Part shown: positions 6,605 to 16,700 of the stretch, piece by piece
Layout: every line of letters starts with the position of its first letter
How positions within the stretch are numbered: the stretch's first letter is position 1
Source of the DNA: an uncultured Clostridia bacterium
GTDB taxonomy: Bacteria; Bacillota; Clostridia; UBA1381
DNA: 32,979 nt
NCBI GenBank assembly: GCA_947585795.1
Contig: CANPXG010000025.1
Span: 1-32,979 of the forward strand
Direction: 5' to 3'
Made by a program: the position numbers and the translations under genes
Notes under the pieces: generated by a model
Seen by the model: the letters and a program-made list of their open reading frames with translations, nothing else
Databases searched by the model: none
What the model was told of the DNA's origin: nothing

Positions 6605-8485
6605 TTATACCTCCTCTACCGCGCCGAACGGGCAAGCGCTCTTGCAAGCTCCGCATTTTATACATTTCGCCGTGTCTATACTGAACGGGCTCTTTATCTC
6701 GCCCGAGATCGCGCTTACCGGGCATTGGCGCGCGCATTTCGAGCAGCCCTTGCACTTGTCGGGATCTATCCTGTAAACCTTCAACGCCTTACATTCGCCC
6801 GCCGGGCACTTCTTGTCCACGACGTGCGCGACATACTCGTTCCTGAAATATTTGAGCGTCGAAAGCACGGGGTTCGCCGCCGTCTTTCCCAAGCCGCAAA
6901 GCGCCGTCTTTGAAACTGTGTTCGCAAGCTCCTCCAAAAGATCTATATCCTCAAGAGTACCCGTACCGCCGACTATTCTTTCAAGTATTTCAAGCATACG
7001 TCTTGTACCCTCGCGGCACGGCACGCACTTTCCGCACGACTCGTTTTGCGTGAAGTTCATGAAGAAACGCGCAACCTCGACCATGCACGTGTGCTCGTCC
7101 ATTACAACGAGTCCGCCGCTGCCTATCATCGCTCCGACCTTCTTTAAGGAGTCGAAGTCAAGCGGCAGATCTATCTGTCCCTCGCCGAGCGTCAGGCAGC
7201 CGCCCGAAGGTCCGCCTATCTGCACAGCCTTAAACTTCTTGTCGTTCTTTATGCCGCCGCCTATTTCAAACACGACCTCGCGAAGCGTCGTTCCCATAGG
7301 CACCTCTATAAGTCCCGTATTCTTTACGTTACCGGTAATGGCGAACGCCTTTGTGCCGGGGCTTGTTTCCGTACCGATGGAACGGTACCAGTCAACGCCG
7401 TTTATTATGATAAGCGGCACGTTGGCATACGTTTCAACGTTGTTGAGCACGGTGGGCTTTCCGAAAAGTCCCGCCTCGACGGTACGCGGCGGCTTTACTC
7501 TCGGCATACCTCTCTCGCCCTCGATAGAAGCCGTAAGCGCGCTGCCCTCGCCGCACACGAACGCGCCCGCGCCCTGATTTATATGTATGTCGAACGAAAA
7601 ATCCGTTCCGAGTATGTTATCGCCCAAAAGTCCGAGCTTTCTCGCCGCCTCTATCGCGCGGTTCAAACGCCTTACCGCAAGCGGGTACTCGGCGCGGACG
7701 TATATGTAGCCCTCGTGCGCCTTGGTGGCTATACCGGCGATTATCATACCCTCCAGCATACGGTGGGGATTACCCTCCATTATACTTCTGTCCATGAACG
7801 CGCCGGGATCGCCCTCGTCACCGTTACAGACAACGTAACGCAAGGTTTCCGGCTGATGGAGCACCTGTATCCACTTTTTACCCGCGGGATAACCGCCGCC
7901 TCCGCGTCCTCTTAAGCCGCTTTCCTCGATTTGATTGCATATTCCCACACTGTCCATTTCAAACAGCGCCTTTTCAACGGCTCTGTAACCGCCGAACGCG
8001 ATATACTCGTCAACGGAGTCCGCGTCGATCTGACCGCACTCGTCAAGTACTATCCTCGTTTGATTTTTATAAAACGGTATATCGAACTGCTTCTCATACA
8101 CGCCTGTGTCGTCATGGTAGAAAAGTCTTTCCACCTTCTCACCGTTTTTGAGCGTCTTTTCGACTATTTCCTCACAGTCGTCTATCTTGACCTGAAGGTA
8201 CAGCCAACCCATCGGCTCTATCTTAACAAGCGGTCCCAGCTCACAGAAACCGTGACAGCCGCTTTTCTTGATACCTATACCCTCGTGGCTTACCTCTTTC
8301 TCAAGCTCTATCTGCGCGTTAAGTCCCTTTTCCTCACAAAGCTCGATAAGTCTTTTATATATATCAAGACTTCCGCCCGCGACACAGCCCGTACCCGCGC
8401 ACACAAGCACGCGTATATTCTGCGCGTTAAGCGCCCTTTCACATTTTTCGCGGTAAGCGCGAAGTTCATCTCTGCTTTTTATCAT
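6605..8485 (-). CDS. hydB: NuoF-like subunit of bifurcating hydrogenase (HydB/HndC type)
   Basis: This 626-residue flavoprotein carries the NAD(P)H site. Residues 1-115 form a thioredoxin-like [2Fe-2S] domain (C29, C34, C77, C81). The NuoF core has the FMN/NADH glycine-rich motif RGRGGGGYPAGKKW (192-205), NGDEGDPGAF (221-230), GAGAFVCGEG (305-314) and the ESCGKCVPC cluster motif (482-490), with C530 as fourth ligand. The C-terminus adds a two-cluster ferredoxin domain (C578/C581/C584/C588 and C608/C611/C614/C618). This three-part layout is that of HydB of Thermotoga/Acetobacterium-type bifurcating hydrogenases rather than plain complex I NuoF. The family couples NADH and reduced ferredoxin oxidation to H2 formation. 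The start overlaps the upstream gene stop by 4 bases (ATGA), and GGGGGAG serves as ribosome site. Confidence 0.95.
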   Translation of the reverse strand: MIKSRDELRAYREKCERALNAQNIRVLVCAGTGCVAGGSLDIYKRLIELCEEKGLNAQIELEKEVSHEGIGIKKSGCHGFCELGPLVKIEPMGWLYLQVKIDDCEEIVEKTLKNGEKVERLFYHDDTGVYEKQFDIPFYKNQTRIVLDECGQIDADSVDEYIAFGGYRAVEKALFEMDSVGICNQIEESGLRGRGGGGYPAGKKWIQVLHQPETLRYVVCNGDEGDPGAFMDRSIMEGNPHRMLEGMIIAGIATKAHEGYIYVRAEYPLAVRRLNRAIEAARKLGLLGDNILGTDFSFDIHINQGAGAFVCGEGSALTASIEGERGMPRVKPPRTVEAGLFGKPTVLNNVETYANVPLIIINGVDWYRSIGTETSPGTKAFAITGNVKNTGLIEVPMGTTLREVVFEIGGGIKNDKKFKAVQIGGPSGGCLTLGEGQIDLPLDFDSLKKVGAMIGSGGLVVMDEHTCMVEVARFFMNFTQNESCGKCVPCREGTRRMLEILERIVGGTGTLEDIDLLEELANTVSKTALCGLGKTAANPVLSTLKYFRNEYVAHVVDKKCPAGECKALKVYRIDPDKCKGCSKCARQCPVSAISGEIKSPFSIDTAKCIKCGACKSACPFGAVEEV

Positions 8486-8967
8486 GACTCGCTCTCCCCC
8501 TCTCTCACCGCGTCAATAAGCTCCTGAGCCTTATCGGGAGTCATCGCGGGGTACACCTTATCGTTAAGCGTCATTACGGGCGCGAGTCCGCACGCGCCAA
8601 GACATGAAACCGTTTCGACGGTAAACATCATGTCGTCCGTGGTTGGTTTTTCCGCGCTTACGCCGAGCGTGTCGCGCACCCTTTCAAGGATCGGTATAGA
8701 CTTTCTCACGTGACACGCCGTTCCGTCACATATCTTGATAATATATCTGCCCTTCGGATCGAGAGAAAAGTTTTCATAAAAGGTGGCGACGGAATAAATC
8801 TTCGCCAAACTGATATTCATTTTCTCTGCTATGTACTCAAGTACCTTCCTCGGCAGATAATGGTGCTCCGACTGTACGGACTGGAGTATGGTTATGAGAT
8901 TTTTCTGCTCACTGCCATACGTTTCCAAAATCTTGTCGATCACACCAAAATCAAATTTCTGCTCCAT
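8482..8967 (-). CDS. hydC: NuoE-like [2Fe-2S] subunit of bifurcating hydrogenase (HydC/HndA type)
   Basis: At 161 residues this matches the NuoE/HndA family length. A helical N-terminus (LPRKVLEYIAEKM, 38-50) and the segment SVATFYENFSL lead into a thioredoxin-like fold. It binds one [2Fe-2S] cluster through C80, C85, C122 and C126 (ICDGTACH and SCLGACGLAP). It is the small electron-transfer partner of the NuoF-like subunit. It is the first gene of the operon: a perfect promoter lies 50-78 bases upstream, and the Shine-Dalgarno GGAGGTGT sits just before the ATG. Codon use is GC-rich, like the rest of the operon and unlike the pilus cluster. Confidence 0.95.
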   Translation of the reverse strand: MEQKFDFGVIDKILETYGSEQKNLITILQSVQSEHHYLPRKVLEYIAEKMNISLAKIYSVATFYENFSLDPKGRYIIKICDGTACHVRKSIPILERVRDTLGVSAEKPTTDDMMFTVETVSCLGACGLAPVMTLNDKVYPAMTPDKAQELIDAVREGESES

Positions 8968-9016
8968 TTTACACCTCCGTATTTTTTCACGCGCCGCTTC
9001 GGACGCATATATTGTA

Positions 9017-9045
9017 ATTATATATCAATAATACCGTTTTGTCAA
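9017..9045 (-). promoter_or_regulatory. Consensus promoter of the hydrogenase operon
   Basis: On the minus strand TTGACA (9045-9040) and TATAAT (9022-9017) are separated by exactly 17 bp. Transcription would start near 9010, leaving a ~43-base leader before hydC. No operator palindrome is evident around it, which suggests strong, possibly constitutive expression. Confidence 0.88.
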
Positions 9046-9071
9046 TTTTTTAACGCAATTTCCCATACCAC

Positions 9072-9104
9072 AAAAAACGGAAGCACCCATTCGGCACTCC
9101 CGTT
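9072..9104 (-). terminator. Rho-independent terminator of the SLH protein gene
   Basis: On the minus strand AACGGGAGTGCC pairs over 12 positions (three or so G-U pairs) with GGTGCTTCCGTT around a 5-base loop. A run of T follows. It lies 28 bases past the stop codon at 9133. The opposite strand also ends in seven T, so it could act both ways, but no plus-strand gene leads into it. Confidence 0.85.
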
Positions 9105-9132
9105 TTTTTGTAGCGTATTGTACAACAAGCCG

Positions 9133-12100
9133 TTATTTGTTCAAATATTTATCTACACGCCTCATAAGAGCAGCAAATTCTGCTCGAGTAGTGTTACTCT
9201 TGGGATCAATTATATTATCTCCCCTACCATAATATATACCCAAATTAAACAGCTTCTGCATGCTTTGCTTAGCCGAAGGGGTTATCTCACTTTCATCGGC
9301 AAAAATTACCTCTTCGTCTGTATATTCGATATCCGGCGCTACTTTTTCAAGATATTTATCAATAAGAACTCCCATCTGTTCACGCGTTATCTCAACCGGA
9401 GGATTAAACGGAATTGTATCTACCAATCCTTCCGTCTTTGCCCATTTAGCACTGTTTGTGTACCATTCATTCTCGAATATGTCGCTAAAGGACTTGTCTG
9501 CGTATTTGTCTACGTCAATGTCTGCCATGCGCGCAAGAACCGATACCGCCATTCCGCCTGTTATTGGGTTAGACGGTGCAAACAATAGTTCTCCGACTCC
9601 AACCATATATTCGTTATTATATGCCCAGTCAATATCTTCATAGAACCAATCGCTTTCCTTTACATCTCTGAACCCGAGAACATTATCGGGAAGCTCATCT
9701 GCGAGCCACTTAGCATATACGACAATTGTGCTTTCTACCTTAGTTGTTGTGTCAAACGGTTGTGTTAGTTCCTCGTCCTTATACCAACCGTCAAAAACAT
9801 ATCCGTTTCTTTTCGGAGATGGGAGCGATGAAAGAGTAGATCCTTCCTCAGCATCCATATGGTCAACCCATATTCCGCAATTGGTTTCAAACCAAACACC
9901 AAATATCTGACTCCACTTTGCATATAAGACAGTGGTACTGTTTATTTTTTCATTTTTATCAAACGGCTGCGTCAGCTTCTCGTCCTTATACCAGCCCTTG
10001 AACGCATATCCTGTTCTTTCCGGAATGGGAAGCTCGGATATTGTATCGCCTTTGTTTACAGTGACAGAATCAAGCCATGCGCCTCCGTTCACTTCAAACC
10101 ATACCTTATAGCTCGGCAAACTTGAGCCTCCGCCTCCGCCGCCTTTCTTACTGCTTGAACTTCCTCTGGTATAGTTCTGTGCCGCCTTCTTAACCTCGTT
10201 TGTGCTGTTTGAACGATACTCGGCAGCAATTGTATGCTTACCACTACCGGCATTTTTTATTGTTTGAGATTTAATAGTTATTTTTGTACTTCCTGGCTCA
10301 ACAAGATAATCCTCATCTTCCTTCAGTTTTTCACCGTCAAGCCAAAAGCCCTGAAACTCTTCCTTATGCTCGCCGTAGTCATATTCAAATTCAAAAATTT
10401 GCTCTGTATCGCTCTTTATGCTGTCCGGCACACGCGTAATTATTTCATAGCCATCATCAGTTTGCGCGTCGACATTAGCATCGGTATTTTCCATTACCTT
10501 CAACGTGAATTCAGCTACTGAAGCAGCGAAGGTGTAATCACTGAAGCTTGCCCTCACTCTAATCGGAAACTCTCCCGACTCTTTCGGCACACCGTATAAT
10601 TCACCACTCGGCAAAAGCTTTACGCCTTCGGGTAACTTACCTTTTGAAAGAGAGAAGGTTGCCTGAACCCAGTCATGCATATTATTTGTAGTAATGATAG
10701 ACTGATACGGTACGTATTTAACCGCCTCAACAAGCGATTCGGTATCGATTTTAGGATTACCTGCTTTACCCTTAAGAGTGATTACTCTCGGCTCCTGTCC
10801 GTCCGCGCTGATGGTCAGCGTACCGTTGATATCGCCTTCACCATCGGGAATAAGTCTTATTTTACCCACATTTGGTAATTCACCATACCATGTACCATTA
10901 TTTGACGTAGTAGTAAACGGAGCAAGTGTATCATTTTTTTCTCCGCCGACAGTCCAGTAATCGTCTAATTTTACATTTGTCGCATTAAGCTCAACCTTTA
11001 AACCTGTAAGTTCCTCATCACCTATATTAGCGATAAATATATCATGTACGTTATCATAGAAATCGTCAAGGAATATTTCACGCTCATTTGGGCCGTTTAC
11101 AAACAGTTTGGCACCATGAGTTTTCTTTACAACGGTAAGATTGTAGTTTTTCTGATTGATATGATTTTCCGCCGAAACAGTGTATTTTACCGAGTTTTTC
11201 GGCTCGATATTCGGATCGGATGGTTCCTTTGTGAAATCCTGTGCGGAAAGGATATTAGTACTGCTGTTTTCCGTTTCCTCTATCACGCCGTCATGATATA
11301 CCTTAGCATTATTTCCGAGATAAGCGTATGGTCTTAACGCGGTCATATCGACGTCGGCATTATTGAGCAATACCGTCTGATATCCGTTACTGTAATATGT
11401 ATCCTCATTGTATGGCACAACATATGAGTCAATGCTATTTTCATCAGCGTCATATATCGCACTTACGGAGAAGTAGCGGTCACTTGAGCCTACAGGCGGT
11501 GCTTCTGTGGAGATTTGAGCCTGAGCCTTCGCTTTAACTACAAACTTCCAGATTTCAGAATCAGAAAAGACAGTAAATTTTACACCATTACCGCTGAAGT
11601 TTGCTTTATAGCCTTCTTCCCCCTCTTCGGGCGAAGCGAAAAGCTTATCCTTTATGTCGGGCTGTCTTGACGCTGCTTCAAGCGAATTATAATCTCCGAC
11701 AACGGCTTTCTTTATAATACTCGCATCTTCATTATGCGTATCGCCGTTTATTGCTCTCATATAATAGTAATATTCAGTGTCATCCGAATAACCGGTACTC
11801 AAAGTATATGTTTCAGTCGTCAGATTGCTGCCGTCCTCAAAAGATTGATTGTCACTGGTTTTATTTCTGCTGACTTGAGTTATTTCGCCATCCGTTTTAT
11901 ATAAACCATATCCGGACACAGAATGGACATTTGGAAACGCGTATAAATGAAATCTATCCATTGCCGCGATTTGATTGTTTTTGTAATATACTATGGTAAG
12001 CTTTTTATGTTTTTGATAGTCAGCCCATTTTTCCTTCAATCCCGCGTCTTTTTTCGTCATATTCTGTCCTGTGATAACCGAAGTTAGGTCGAGAGATTCG

Positions 12101-13680
12101 TCAGCCTCGGCCGCGGCCACCGCAGCTTCCGCTGTTTCATAAAAGCCCTCGTAAACCTTTATCGTATATCCACTGTAAAGTTCCTCGTTAAGAGAAATGT
12201 TCATATAATAATCTGACTCAGGCGAATATTTACTCTCTATGTTCAACTCGATGTATCTTTCTTCTTTGTATACAGAGTCGTGGCTTACAATTTCCGAACC
12301 GTATGTGTATGAATATGCGTCTGTCTGAATGGCATTGCGCGTAACATCGGCATTCGGCGAATTGTCCGCCGCAATTTGTTCGTACAAATCAAATTGGTAA
12401 TGGTCTGCCGGATCGGGGAAATAAATATTTACGATGTATTCCTTGTTTCCTTTTTCCAGCCTTGTTCCCGAGCCTATTATAAGATGCAACTTAAGACTTT
12501 CATCATAATAGATAGGATAGAGATTTATCGTACCGTCCGGGCTTGCCTCTGTCCATGTATCATATATTTCATCATCTTCTTCGTTGTAAATATTGCTCCA
12601 GACCCTGGCATTTTCACCCACAGATATTTCATCCCCGTAATTATCATAGGTTCTATCCAACAAATCCGAAATCTTAATACTGCCAAGGTCGGTAATCAGA
12701 CAATCACTCAAATCAGTATAGACCGATGAGGAGTCTAACGAATCTAATTTAGCATCCAGTCCAAATCTGTCCATAGCCGCTATCTGATTATCTTTATAAT
12801 ATACGATAGTAAGGTTTTTACGTTGCTGGGGACTAACCCATTTTTCTTTTAATCCCGCGTCCTTTTTCGTCATATCCTGTCCGGTGATAATCGAAGTCAA
12901 ATCGAGAGAGGCGTCAGCCGCAGCAGCTTCAACCGCCGCCTCCGCCGTTTCATAAAAGCCATCGTAAACCTTTATCGTATATCCGCTGTAAAGCTCCTCA
13001 TTCAGAGAAATATTCATATAATAATCCTCGTTATTTGAATATTTCGGTGCTATATACAGACGATAATAAGGTGCATAAATTTCGCTGCCATCCTCTTTTT
13101 GATAATAATAGTTTCCGGTTATTATTTCCGTTTCAATCTCTTTACGCTCGACGGCAGCATTCGGCGAATCGTCAGCCATGGTCTGCTCATACATGTCAAA
13201 TTTGTATGTGTCAGTATTATTAGGAAGGCTAATATCGGCGATATATCTTACATTGTTCGGATCAAGCTGCGCTCCGGAGCCTACTATAAGTTGCATGTGA
13301 AGGCTACGGTTGTAATAAACGGGAGCAATATCTATCACGTCGTTCATACTTGTTTTTTTCCATACATCATAGACGGAGTCGCCGTTTTCATCAAAAAAGT
13401 CCTCCCAGACTGTAGTGGCGTTTTCATCGATAGTTACCGGATTGCCCTCATCGTCAACCATTCTGCTCAATATGTCAGAAACTTTAATACTGCTGAGTGC
13501 AGCCGGCAGAAAATCGCTCAGATCGATATCGACATATACCTCTTCTAACGGCAGCAATGACATAACGTTTATATCGCCGCCCTCCGTATCCCCTTCTCCG
13601 AATGCAAATGTCGGAAAAAACGTCAGCAACATCATTAAGCTAAGTAATAATGATGTTATTTTTTTAAATTTTACCTGCAT
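9133..13680 (-). CDS. Large SLH-anchored modular surface protein
   Basis: A 1515-residue exported protein with a Sec signal peptide (KFKK, hydrophobic 9-22, probable cleavage after AFG near residue 28). Residues ~49-308 and ~320-580 are two copies of one module. Each ends in nearly the same segment (YYMNISLNEELYSGYTIKVY, GFYETAEAAV, MTKKDAGLKEKW). The middle holds beta-rich regions, including a putative Ig-like segment (~975-1060, LPEGVKLLPSGELYGVPKES) and a CBM_X2-like segment (~1075-1165). A Ser/Gly linker (SSSSKKGGGGGGSS) leads to two InlB-type repeats (~1190-1325, each with GYxFxGWYKDExLTQPFD and YAKW). Three C-terminal SLH domains follow (first motif FRDVKESDWFYEDIDWA) and should bind secondary wall polymer. 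AAGGAGG precedes the ATG. It lies 64 bp behind the kinase gene with the same orientation and could be co-transcribed with it. Likely adhesin or wall-associated; ligand unknown. Confidence 0.9.
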   Translation of the reverse strand: MQVKFKKITSLLLSLMMLLTFFPTFAFGEGDTEGGDINVMSLLPLEEVYVDIDLSDFLPAALSSIKVSDILSRMVDDEGNPVTIDENATTVWEDFFDENGDSVYDVWKKTSMNDVIDIAPVYYNRSLHMQLIVGSGAQLDPNNVRYIADISLPNNTDTYKFDMYEQTMADDSPNAAVERKEIETEIITGNYYYQKEDGSEIYAPYYRLYIAPKYSNNEDYYMNISLNEELYSGYTIKVYDGFYETAEAAVEAAAADASLDLTSIITGQDMTKKDAGLKEKWVSPQQRKNLTIVYYKDNQIAAMDRFGLDAKLDSLDSSSVYTDLSDCLITDLGSIKISDLLDRTYDNYGDEISVGENARVWSNIYNEEDDEIYDTWTEASPDGTINLYPIYYDESLKLHLIIGSGTRLEKGNKEYIVNIYFPDPADHYQFDLYEQIAADNSPNADVTRNAIQTDAYSYTYGSEIVSHDSVYKEERYIELNIESKYSPESDYYMNISLNEELYSGYTIKVYEGFYETAEAAVAAAEADESLDLTSVITGQNMTKKDAGLKEKWADYQKHKKLTIVYYKNNQIAAMDRFHLYAFPNVHSVSGYGLYKTDGEITQVSRNKTSDNQSFEDGSNLTTETYTLSTGYSDDTEYYYYMRAINGDTHNEDASIIKKAVVGDYNSLEAASRQPDIKDKLFASPEEGEEGYKANFSGNGVKFTVFSDSEIWKFVVKAKAQAQISTEAPPVGSSDRYFSVSAIYDADENSIDSYVVPYNEDTYYSNGYQTVLLNNADVDMTALRPYAYLGNNAKVYHDGVIEETENSSTNILSAQDFTKEPSDPNIEPKNSVKYTVSAENHINQKNYNLTVVKKTHGAKLFVNGPNEREIFLDDFYDNVHDIFIANIGDEELTGLKVELNATNVKLDDYWTVGGEKNDTLAPFTTTSNNGTWYGELPNVGKIRLIPDGEGDINGTLTISADGQEPRVITLKGKAGNPKIDTESLVEAVKYVPYQSIITTNNMHDWVQATFSLSKGKLPEGVKLLPSGELYGVPKESGEFPIRVRASFSDYTFAASVAEFTLKVMENTDANVDAQTDDGYEIITRVPDSIKSDTEQIFEFEYDYGEHKEEFQGFWLDGEKLKEDEDYLVEPGSTKITIKSQTIKNAGSGKHTIAAEYRSNSTNEVKKAAQNYTRGSSSSKKGGGGGGSSLPSYKVWFEVNGGAWLDSVTVNKGDTISELPIPERTGYAFKGWYKDEKLTQPFDKNEKINSTTVLYAKWSQIFGVWFETNCGIWVDHMDAEEGSTLSSLPSPKRNGYVFDGWYKDEELTQPFDTTTKVESTIVVYAKWLADELPDNVLGFRDVKESDWFYEDIDWAYNNEYMVGVGELLFAPSNPITGGMAVSVLARMADIDVDKYADKSFSDIFENEWYTNSAKWAKTEGLVDTIPFNPPVEITREQMGVLIDKYLEKVAPDIEYTDEEVIFADESEITPSAKQSMQKLFNLGIYYGRGDNIIDPKSNTTRAEFAALMRRVDKYLNK
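11941..13536 (-). repeat. Tandem duplicated ~260-residue module in the SLH protein
   Basis: Codons ~49-308 and ~320-580 encode two diverged copies of one module. The first parts differ considerably while the ends (YYMNISLNEELYSGYTIKVY through NQIAAMDRF) are almost identical, visible also in DNA (for example near 12140-12210 and 12950-13020). Confidence 0.8.
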
Positions 13681-13744
13681 TGGAATAATCCTCCTTTTTC
13701 TCTATATTGTGTTTTGCAAGTGTATATAATATTTTAAAGCTACT

Positions 13745-16700
13745 TTACTTCGCATCCCCGCCCTTCGCTATTTCTATTAGTTCTTCTATGGAATAAATGC
13801 GCGTTTGACGCAGTTTTCCCTTATGATAATCAAACACGGCACATCCGTCCGATAAATCTGTCATGCAAGGAAGACGCGCAATCGGTTCATATCTCTCTCC
13901 ATCCAGAAGTATCGCGTACCTTTCTCCGCCTGACGATATATACTCACTCATGACACATCCGTTATCAAGCTGGTATATGTACGTCAGATAGGAATCTTTT
14001 TCAAGGTCGTTTTTCTTGGATCCGTCAGACAAATTATAAGCTGTAGGTGTTCCATGCAACGGAGATAGTATAACGGAACTGTCTGTAAAAAACGCCTCGC
14101 TTTGTTCGGCAACTGGCACTTCAAAAAGTTTGTTTCCATCGCCGTCATATAATGTACATATGTCTTCGTTTGCGACCGCAAACAAATATCCGTCCCCGTG
14201 TTTTGACGCTCCTATCAGTTCTCCGCCGTTGAGGAAATCGTCATTAACGACCATTCCGCAATAGGCCGCATAATTCCCATCTGTTTTCTCATTAAGTATT
14301 TCTTCACCCGTGTCAATGTCTATCAAAGAAACAGTAGCATCATTGTTTAAAATACTTACGCCGTACGGAGCATAAAAAACTGATTTCAGATTAGTTTTTT
14401 CTGTAACAATATCTCCCGTCTTCCCTGAATATATTCTCAGTGCGTCTTTATACATAACTGCTAAATTACCGCTTTTTTTGCTGTACTGCTGGTCATATAC
14501 ATTTTCAGCATCAGGTATTTTTATATCCTTTATGACTTTACCGTCCTTGTTGTAAAGTCTGACATTTTGATAGTCAAAAAACATTAACGTATTTTTGTCA
14601 CTACTTATTCGGGCCTCATCATGCGGATACGATGCGTCATATGTAAACAAATCGGCATCGGAATGCATATCTTTTTTGATTATCCGCACAACCGGGCTGT
14701 CTATTCCCGCCAAAAGTGCATATTCACCTGCTATACTTACGAGCGAGCAGTCGGTTTGACCTCCACCTAATGTGGAAATTAAATCGGCGGATTTATCATA
14801 AAATACGCACTCGTTTTTCTCTGTTGCAACAACAGTATTAAAAGTATTGAGCGTATCGGTTTCAAACTGTCTGACATCTGAGTCTGAATACGCCACTTCT
14901 GTTTGTTCTCCACTTACCGGATCAATTTTGACAACGGTACTTTTATTAGAAAGATATATGCCTGTTTCATCGGCTTTAACTCCTATTCGGCTATCAAGCT
15001 CAAATCCGCCTTCCTGAACAAGTTCTTCCGTATTGATTACAGCAAAAACCGAGGAACCGTATTTTGTAGATGAAAATGCGAAATAACGCCCATAAAATCC
15101 ACCTTCAAAATGAGTATAATCCGAAGTGTCGTATAACTCTATACTGTTTTGTGCATTGGTCGTATCATAAATTATAAGTCCACCGTCAGAAAAGCTTACC
15201 GCCATGTATTTTCCGTCCGCACTCAGAGATAAAATGTTATCCTCGGGATCGGCAAAGGTGTCGTTTTGCAAAACTTTTTGCTTTTTACCTGCAAAATCCA
15301 CCATACCCTTTTCTTTTCCGTCGATTCCGTAAAGTGTGGCAAAGGCCTCGTCACGATATACTCCCGCAATCGTTTTTTTATCTGCAGAAACAGCGACCTG
15401 TGTCGCGGGTTTTCCACTCCATAAATTCTTCTCTGTTTCTGTATCATAAACACTGATTCCATTTTCTCCGGCGTATACTAACGTTTTATCATCTATAAAA
15501 ACAACGTCCGATAATGCCGATTTCACCAGCGGAAGTTCACCTTTGATTTCTCCTGTTTCCGTATCGAATATTTGTGCCGCAAAAGCGTACACCGCTATTC
15601 CTGTTTTTCCGTTTGGCGACAAAACAGTTTTAAGAGCCTCTGATGGCAATTTTATAACATGATGCGACTTATACCCATCAGCCAAATCATAAACGCCGAG
15701 CGCGTCAGCAAGAGCCTTTTCACTTTGAGGCGCACGAGGCGGGGTGAAAAGATTTCTATTCATATTCAAAGATTCCAGCGCATACTGAACGGCTGAAACC
15801 GGATCGCCCTCTTCCAGGGCGTTATGCGAATACTCCGATAGAGTTAACGCTCTTTGTTCACCCTCCATTCTTTTCAATCCCGTAAATGCCGTGAATGCTC
15901 CCGCAAGAATGAAAAACGCAAGAATTGACGTTACAGACACAAAAATTTTTTTACGCCGTTTTGTTCTCGGATCATTCTCATGCAGATGCGTGATTGCATA
16001 CAACATTTCATCTGCGGACTGATATCTAAGATTGGGATTTGGATTCATCGCACGTGAAATTATTTTCACTATCTGTGGACTGAATTCTTTTTCCGAAAGA
16101 GGTTCTACATCGAGCGCATTTTTCGCCGGTTTAACTCCTGAGAGTAAATGGTAAAGTGTAGCACCAAGACTGTATATGTCAGATCTTACGTCCGGCACCA
16201 CAATTTTCTTGATAGACGAACTGTATTCCGACCTACTCATGGGAATTGTTGCTTCCGTATCTGTCATAACCTCCGTGGAATCATCTACCATTGGCGTGTC
16301 GTCTGAAAAATCCAGTCCATAATGTTCCGGCGACGCATATCCCGCGCTTCTACCGACTACGTTTTCCTCACCTAACGCAAGTGCTATATTAAAATCGATA
16401 AGACATATATGTCCGTGCGGAGTTAACATGATATTCGCCGGTTTTATATCGCTGTGAACAATTCCTCTCGGCGGATCACCATGAATTGGGCTGTGCAGAT
16501 ATGACAACGCCTCAAGAAGTTCAACAGCCCAGCGAATTACTTCAGGCTGTGAAAAGCGAATGCCGCGCTTTAACGGCTTGTCCAAGCTTTCTCCCTCGAT
16601 ATAGTCCATAACAGTATATACAGTTTCGCCTTCAACAAAAAAGTCGTATACCTGCGGTATATATGTATGACTTAAATTCTTTAGAGCGTCAACTTCGCGC

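Noticed and set aside
5675-6913. Long plus-strand open frame (412 codons) opposite the hydrogenase genes
   Set aside because: Arg/Ala/Leu-rich composition typical of an antisense shadow of GC-rich genes. No ribosome site or known motif, and the minus strand clearly encodes HydA/HydB.
8710-9588. Plus-strand open frame of 292 codons spanning hydC and the SLH gene end
   Set aside because: It runs across a promoter and a terminator of the opposite strand, has no family signature and is antisense to two well-supported genes.
13681-13744. Search for a promoter or terminator between the kinase and SLH genes
   Set aside because: AT-rich hexamers (TATTAT, CAATAT) occur but no -35/-10 pair with proper spacing, and no hairpin with a T-run. 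Left as a possible read-through junction.
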